A DNA stretch of 64,000 nt from Janibacter melonis (lineage in GTDB: Bacteria > Actinomycetota > Actinomycetes > Actinomycetales > Dermatophilaceae), in assembly GCF_020567375.1 (NCBI RefSeq), contig NZ_JAJBZM010000003.1, positions 183,439 to 247,438 on the forward strand, in the 5' to 3' direction. Positions within the stretch are counted from its first letter, which is position 1; each line of letters begins with the position of its first letter. Position numbers and translations under genes: made by a program. Positions 60,590 to 64,000 of this stretch are shown here, in pieces. The notes below the pieces were generated by a model that was not told the DNA's origin, ran no database searches, and saw nothing but the letters and a program-made list of their open reading frames with translations.

Positions 60590-61573
60590 ATGCGCATCAC
60601 CACCATCACCGGCGCCGCCGCCGTCGCCGCCCTGCTGCTCAGCTCGTGCGGAGGCCAGCAGGACCGCAGCGCCTCCAACGGCGCGGACGAGTCGAGCTGC
60701 GACGCGGGCCAGGGCCGTCTGAACATCGCCACCGGCAACTCCACCGGCGTCTACTACGTCGTCGGCGGCGGGCTGGCCAAGCTCGTCAACGACGAGACCG
60801 AGCTGCGGGCCACCTCGGCCGAGACCGGCGCCTCCGTGCAGAACATCGAGCAGGTCGTCGCCGGCGACTACGACATCGGCTTCTCGCTCGCCGACTCCGC
60901 CGCCGACGCCGTCAACGGCAAGGGGGACTTCAAGGAGAAGCAGAGCATCCGCACCCTCGGTCGGATCTACTCCAACTACACCCACGTCGTGGTCAGCGAG
61001 TCGTCGGGCATCGACTCCGTCGAGGACTTCAAGGGCAAGCGCATCTCGACCGGCTCGCCCAAGTCGGGCACCGAGGTCATCGCCAACCGCCTCATCGAGA
61101 CCGCCGGTCTCGACCTCGGCGACGTCAAGCGCCAGCGCCTCGACCTCACGAAGACCGTCGACGGCATGAAGGACGGCTCGATCGACGGCCTCGTGTGGTC
61201 CGGCGGTCTGCCGACCCCCGCCGTCACCGACCTCTTCACCTCGATGGGTGACAAGGTGAAGTTCATCGATGTGACCGACCAGCTCAAGGACATGCAGGCC
61301 GTCAACGAGGTCTACGAGGAGGCGACGATCCCCGCCGCCACCTACGAGCTCGACGAGGACGTCCCGACCATCGCCGTGCCGAACGTGCTCGTCGTGCGCG
61401 AGGACATGCCCGCCAACATGGCGTGCGCCCTCACCTCGCTCATGGTCGACAAGAAGGACGAGCTCGTGAAGGTCCACCCGGCCGCGAAGGAGATCGACGC
61501 GAAGACGATGAGCGAGACCGGCCCGATCCCGCTGCACGACGGCTCGGAGCGCGCGCTCGAGGACAAGAGCTGA
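60590..61573 (+). CDS. TAXI-family TRAP solute-binding lipoprotein 2
   Basis: 327 residues, lipoprotein with Cys20 (LLLSSC). Binding-protein core: LNIATGNSTGVYYVVGGGLA near residue 45, DIGFSLADSAADAV, GKRISTGSPKSGTEVIANRL and DGLVWSGGLPTPAVTDL. It starts 52 bases after the permease and ends 31 bases before gcdH, so it is the dedicated binding protein of this TRAP system. Compared with the TAXI protein at 55215 it has the same core order but a different surface and C-terminus. Confidence 0.93.
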   Translation: MRITTITGAAAVAALLLSSCGGQQDRSASNGADESSCDAGQGRLNIATGNSTGVYYVVGGGLAKLVNDETELRATSAETGASVQNIEQVVAGDYDIGFSLADSAADAVNGKGDFKEKQSIRTLGRIYSNYTHVVVSESSGIDSVEDFKGKRISTGSPKSGTEVIANRLIETAGLDLGDVKRQRLDLTKTVDGMKDGSIDGLVWSGGLPTPAVTDLFTSMGDKVKFIDVTDQLKDMQAVNEVYEEATIPAATYELDEDVPTIAVPNVLVVREDMPANMACALTSLMVDKKDELVKVHPAAKEIDAKTMSETGPIPLHDGSERALEDKS

Positions 61574-61604
61574 CCCCCGTGACCCAGACGAAGGAGCACC
61601 ACCA

Positions 61605-62780
61605 GTGAGCACCCGCGCCCAGACCCCCCTCGGGCTCTTCGGGACCGACCACCTCATCGGCGAGGAGGAGCGCGACATCCGTGACACGGTGCGCCGCTTC
61701 GTCGACGACCGGATCCGCCCGGAGGTCGCGGGCTGGTTCGAGTCGGGGCAGATCCCCGCCCGTGACCTCGCCCGCGAGCTGGGCTCGCTCGGGGTGCTCG
61801 GCATGCACCTCGAGGGCTACGGCTGCGCCGGCACGAGCGCGACCGCGTACGGCCTCGCGTGCATGGAGCTCGAGGCGGGGGACTCGGGCCTGCGCTCCCT
61901 CGTCTCCGTGCAGGGCTCGCTGGCGATGTACGCCATCTGGAAGCACGGGTCGGAGGAGCAGAAGCAGGAGTGGCTGCCGAGGATGGCCTCCGGCGAGGCC
62001 ATCGGCTGCTTCGGCCTCACCGAGCCCGACTTCGGGTCCGACCCCGGCGGCATGCGCACCAGGGCGGTGCGCGACGGGGACGACTGGGTCCTCGACGGCG
62101 CGAAGATGTGGATCACCAACGGGTCCATCGCCGACGTCGCCGTCGTGTGGGCGCAGGCCGAGGGCACGATCCGCGGCTTCGTCGTGCCGACCGACACCCC
62201 GGGCTTCAGCGCGCCGGAGATCAAGCGCAAGGTCTCGCTGCGGGCGAGCGTCACCTCCGAGCTCGTGCTCGACGGGGTCCGGCTGCCCGCCGACGCCGTG
62301 CTGCCGGAGGTGACCGGGCTGTCGGGACCGCTGTCCTGCCTCAACGAGGCCCGCTTCGGCATCGTCTTCGGTTCGCTGGGCGCCGCGCGCGACTGCCTCG
62401 AGTCGGCCCTCGCGTACAGCGCGGACCGGTCGATCTTCGACCGCCCGCTCTCGGCCTACCAGCTGACCCAGGCCAAGCTCGCCGACATGACCCTCGAGCT
62501 CGGCAAGGGCATGCTCCTCGCCCTGCACCTCGGCCGGCTCAAGGACGAGGGCCAGCTGCGCCACGAGCAGGTCTCGCTCGGCAAGCTCAACAACGTGCGC
62601 GAGGCGATCGCCATCGCCCGCGAGGCGCGCACGATCCTCGGCGCGGCCGGCATCACCCTCGAGCACCCGGTGATGCGGCACGCGAACAACCTCGAGTCGG
62701 TCCTCACCTACGAGGGCACGAGCGAGGTGCACCAGCTGATCATCGGCCGGGCGCTCACCGGCGAGGCAGCCTTCCGGTGA
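61605..62780 (+). CDS. gcdH: Glutaryl-CoA dehydrogenase
   Basis: 391 residues. It has the acyl-CoA dehydrogenase folds and the glutaryl-specific features: EGYGCAGTSATAYGLACME, SGLRSLVSVQGSLAM (Arg97-Ser98 match the glutarate-binding Arg/Ser of human GCDH), FGLTEPDFGSDPGGM, and the catalytic base Glu370 in TYEGTSEVHQ. It oxidises and decarboxylates glutaryl-CoA to crotonyl-CoA with FAD. GTG has AAGGAG upstream. Its stop overlaps the CoA-transferase start by four bases. Confidence 0.93.
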   Translation: MSTRAQTPLGLFGTDHLIGEEERDIRDTVRRFVDDRIRPEVAGWFESGQIPARDLARELGSLGVLGMHLEGYGCAGTSATAYGLACMELEAGDSGLRSLVSVQGSLAMYAIWKHGSEEQKQEWLPRMASGEAIGCFGLTEPDFGSDPGGMRTRAVRDGDDWVLDGAKMWITNGSIADVAVVWAQAEGTIRGFVVPTDTPGFSAPEIKRKVSLRASVTSELVLDGVRLPADAVLPEVTGLSGPLSCLNEARFGIVFGSLGAARDCLESALAYSADRSIFDRPLSAYQLTQAKLADMTLELGKGMLLALHLGRLKDEGQLRHEQVSLGKLNNVREAIAIAREARTILGAAGITLEHPVMRHANNLESVLTYEGTSEVHQLIIGRALTGEAAFR

Positions 62781-63904
62781 CCGACGAGCTCGTCCCCGGG
62801 GCCCTCGCGGGGGTCCGCGTCGCCGACTTCGGCCGGGTGCTCGCCGCGCCGTACGCGACGATGCTCCTCGCCGACCTCGGGGCCGAGGTCGTCAAGGTCG
62901 AGCGCCCCGGGGTGGGCGACGAGACCCGCTCGTGGGGCCCGCCGTGGTCCGACGAGGGGGAGTCGACGTACTTCCTGTCGGTCAACCGCAACAAGGAGTC
63001 ACGGGCGGTCGACCTCGGCAGCCCCCAGGGCCGGGAGGAGGCGCTGGCGCTCGTCGCGAGCTGCGACGTCGTCGTCGACAACTTCCGCGCCGGCACGATG
63101 GACCGCCTGGGTCTGGGGCCCGACGAGCTGCTCGCCCGCCACCCCGGTCTCGTCGTGTGCTCCGTCACCGGCTTCGGCTCCGGCGAGGGTGCGCACCTGC
63201 CCGGGTACGACCTCGTCGTGCAGGCGGTCGGCGGGCTCATGTCGGTCACCGGGTCGCCCGAGTCGGGCCCGACGAAGGTGGGTGTCGCGCTCGTCGACGT
63301 CATCACCGGGCTGCACGCGGTGACCGGCATCCTCGCAGCGCTGCGGCACCGTGACCGCACGGGTGAGGGCCAGCGGGTCGAGGTCAACCTGCTGTCCTCG
63401 CTGCTCTCGGCGATGGTCAACCAGTCCTCTGCGCACGCGGTCACCGGCCAGGTGCCGCAGGCGATGGGCAACGTCCACCCGAGCATCGCGCCGTACGAGG
63501 TCCTGCGGACCGCGGACCGCCCGCTCGCCGTCGCCGCGGCGAACGACAAGCTCTTCGGGCTGCTGGCGAAGGGGGTGGGCCGGCCCGCTCTCGCGCAGGA
63601 CGAGCGCTTCGCCCGCAACAGCGACCGCGTCGCCCACCGTCAGGTGCTCGTGGCCGAGCTCGAGGACGTGCTGCGCGAGCAGCCTGCGGACCACTGGTTC
63701 GAGGTGCTCTCGCAGCTCGGCGTGCCGTGCGGCCCGATCAACGACCTCGGGCAGGCCTTCGCGCTCGCCGACCGGCTCGGGCTGGCCCCGGTCCACGAGG
63801 TCGCCGAGCCCGGTCGGGCGCCGGTGCCCACCGTGGCCCACCCGATCACGCTGTCGCGGACCCCGGCGACCTACCGGACCCCGCCGCCGCGCCTGCCGAG
63901 CTGA
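62777..63904 (+). CDS. Class III (CaiB/BaiF-type) CoA-transferase, probably for glutarate
   Basis: 375 residues. FGRVLAAPYATMLLADLGAEVVKVERPG at the start, VDNFRAGTMDRLGLG, and the active-site Asp145 in PGYDLVVQAVGGLMSVTG are the family marks; the end PTVAHPITLS is also typical. Family III enzymes move CoA between acids through a covalent Asp-CoA anhydride. Human SUGCT (succinate-hydroxymethylglutarate CoA-transferase) and bacterial counterparts activate glutarate with succinyl-CoA. The four-base GTGA overlap with gcdH makes glutarate activation the likely role, feeding glutaryl-CoA to GcdH. Confidence 0.9.
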   Translation: MTDELVPGALAGVRVADFGRVLAAPYATMLLADLGAEVVKVERPGVGDETRSWGPPWSDEGESTYFLSVNRNKESRAVDLGSPQGREEALALVASCDVVVDNFRAGTMDRLGLGPDELLARHPGLVVCSVTGFGSGEGAHLPGYDLVVQAVGGLMSVTGSPESGPTKVGVALVDVITGLHAVTGILAALRHRDRTGEGQRVEVNLLSSLLSAMVNQSSAHAVTGQVPQAMGNVHPSIAPYEVLRTADRPLAVAAANDKLFGLLAKGVGRPALAQDERFARNSDRVAHRQVLVAELEDVLREQPADHWFEVLSQLGVPCGPINDLGQAFALADRLGLAPVHEVAEPGRAPVPTVAHPITLSRTPATYRTPPPRLPS

Positions 63905-63931
63905 CGCAGCACGGGTCGAGGGGGTGGCGCC

Positions 63932-64000
63932 CCCCCCCCGGCCCCCGGGCCCCACGCCCCCCGGCGGGCCCCCGGTGCCGGCACGGGGGGGTGGGGGGGC
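63932..64000. other. Low-complexity G/C run at window end
   Basis: Runs of C and G up to ten bases and near-absence of A and T; no coding frame continues. It looks like low-quality contig-end sequence rather than a biological feature. Confidence 0.6.

Overview
The window is very high G+C DNA from an actinomycete. The gene set (Lsr2, K+-insensitive HppA, a DUF2342-type metalloprotease, lysine-rich TopA, the tilS-hpt-ftsH-folE-folP-folBK-DUF3180 run) and a strong preference for leaderless GTG/ATG starts suggest a Micrococcales member, most like Intrasporangiaceae/Janibacter-type organisms. That placement is inference from gene content, not from a search.

Layout. 1-8.3 kb: 3' part of hppA, a two-domain methyltransferase, and a TetR regulator with its operator driving a heterodimeric ABC exporter. 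8.3-18.1 kb: a small lipoprotein, a sodium/solute symporter with a tiny membrane partner, a DODA-type dioxygenase, topA, an acyl-CoA synthetase and a Tat-exported GH109 glycosidase. 18.1-23.1 kb: a serine hydrolase, tmk-holB, a secreted tripeptidyl-type peptidase and tRNA-Thr(CGT). 23.1-28.4 kb: a DeoR regulator divergent from an MFS carrier, a second acyl-CoA ligase, an Asp-nucleophile hydrolase and an SRPBCC protein. 28.4-39.0 kb is conserved housekeeping: ppa divergent from dacB, metalloprotease, His-rich lipoprotein, tilS, hpt, ftsH and the folate genes. 39.0-42.2 kb: a sortase-like enzyme, a surface protein and an orphan nuoD. 42.2-46.9 kb is an accessory block (SGNH hydrolase, P450, LysR/DMT exporter) rich in intergenic repeats. 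46.9-53.2 kb: an NDUFAF7/MidA-type methyltransferase, DUF2520-panC-panD, lysS, lsr2 and a FhuF-like Fe-S protein. 53.4-55.2 kb: a split LigD-type polymerase and DNA ligase. 55.2-63.9 kb: a coherent module of two TAXI solute-binding proteins, a two-component system, a fused TRAP permease, glutaryl-CoA dehydrogenase and a class III CoA-transferase, read here as glutarate uptake and catabolism. The last ~70 bases are G/C homopolymer-like and look like a contig-end artefact.

Signals. Many genes show a TAnnnT -10 hexamer ending 6-8 nt before the start codon, so their mRNAs should be leaderless. Terminators are perfect hairpins, several built on the octamer CGAAGGGG and its complement, which is also common inside genes. 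Several gene gaps carry large palindromes or tandem repeats. No transposase, integrase, CRISPR array or rRNA was seen, and no gap exceeds about 300 bases.

Most notable: the glutarate TAXI-TRAP module with a spare binding protein beside its kinase; an orphan NuoD keeping the arginine that NDUFAF7 methylates in mitochondria, with an NDUFAF7-family enzyme about 5 kb away; and a leaderless nine-codon ORF coupled to the SGNH hydrolase start.
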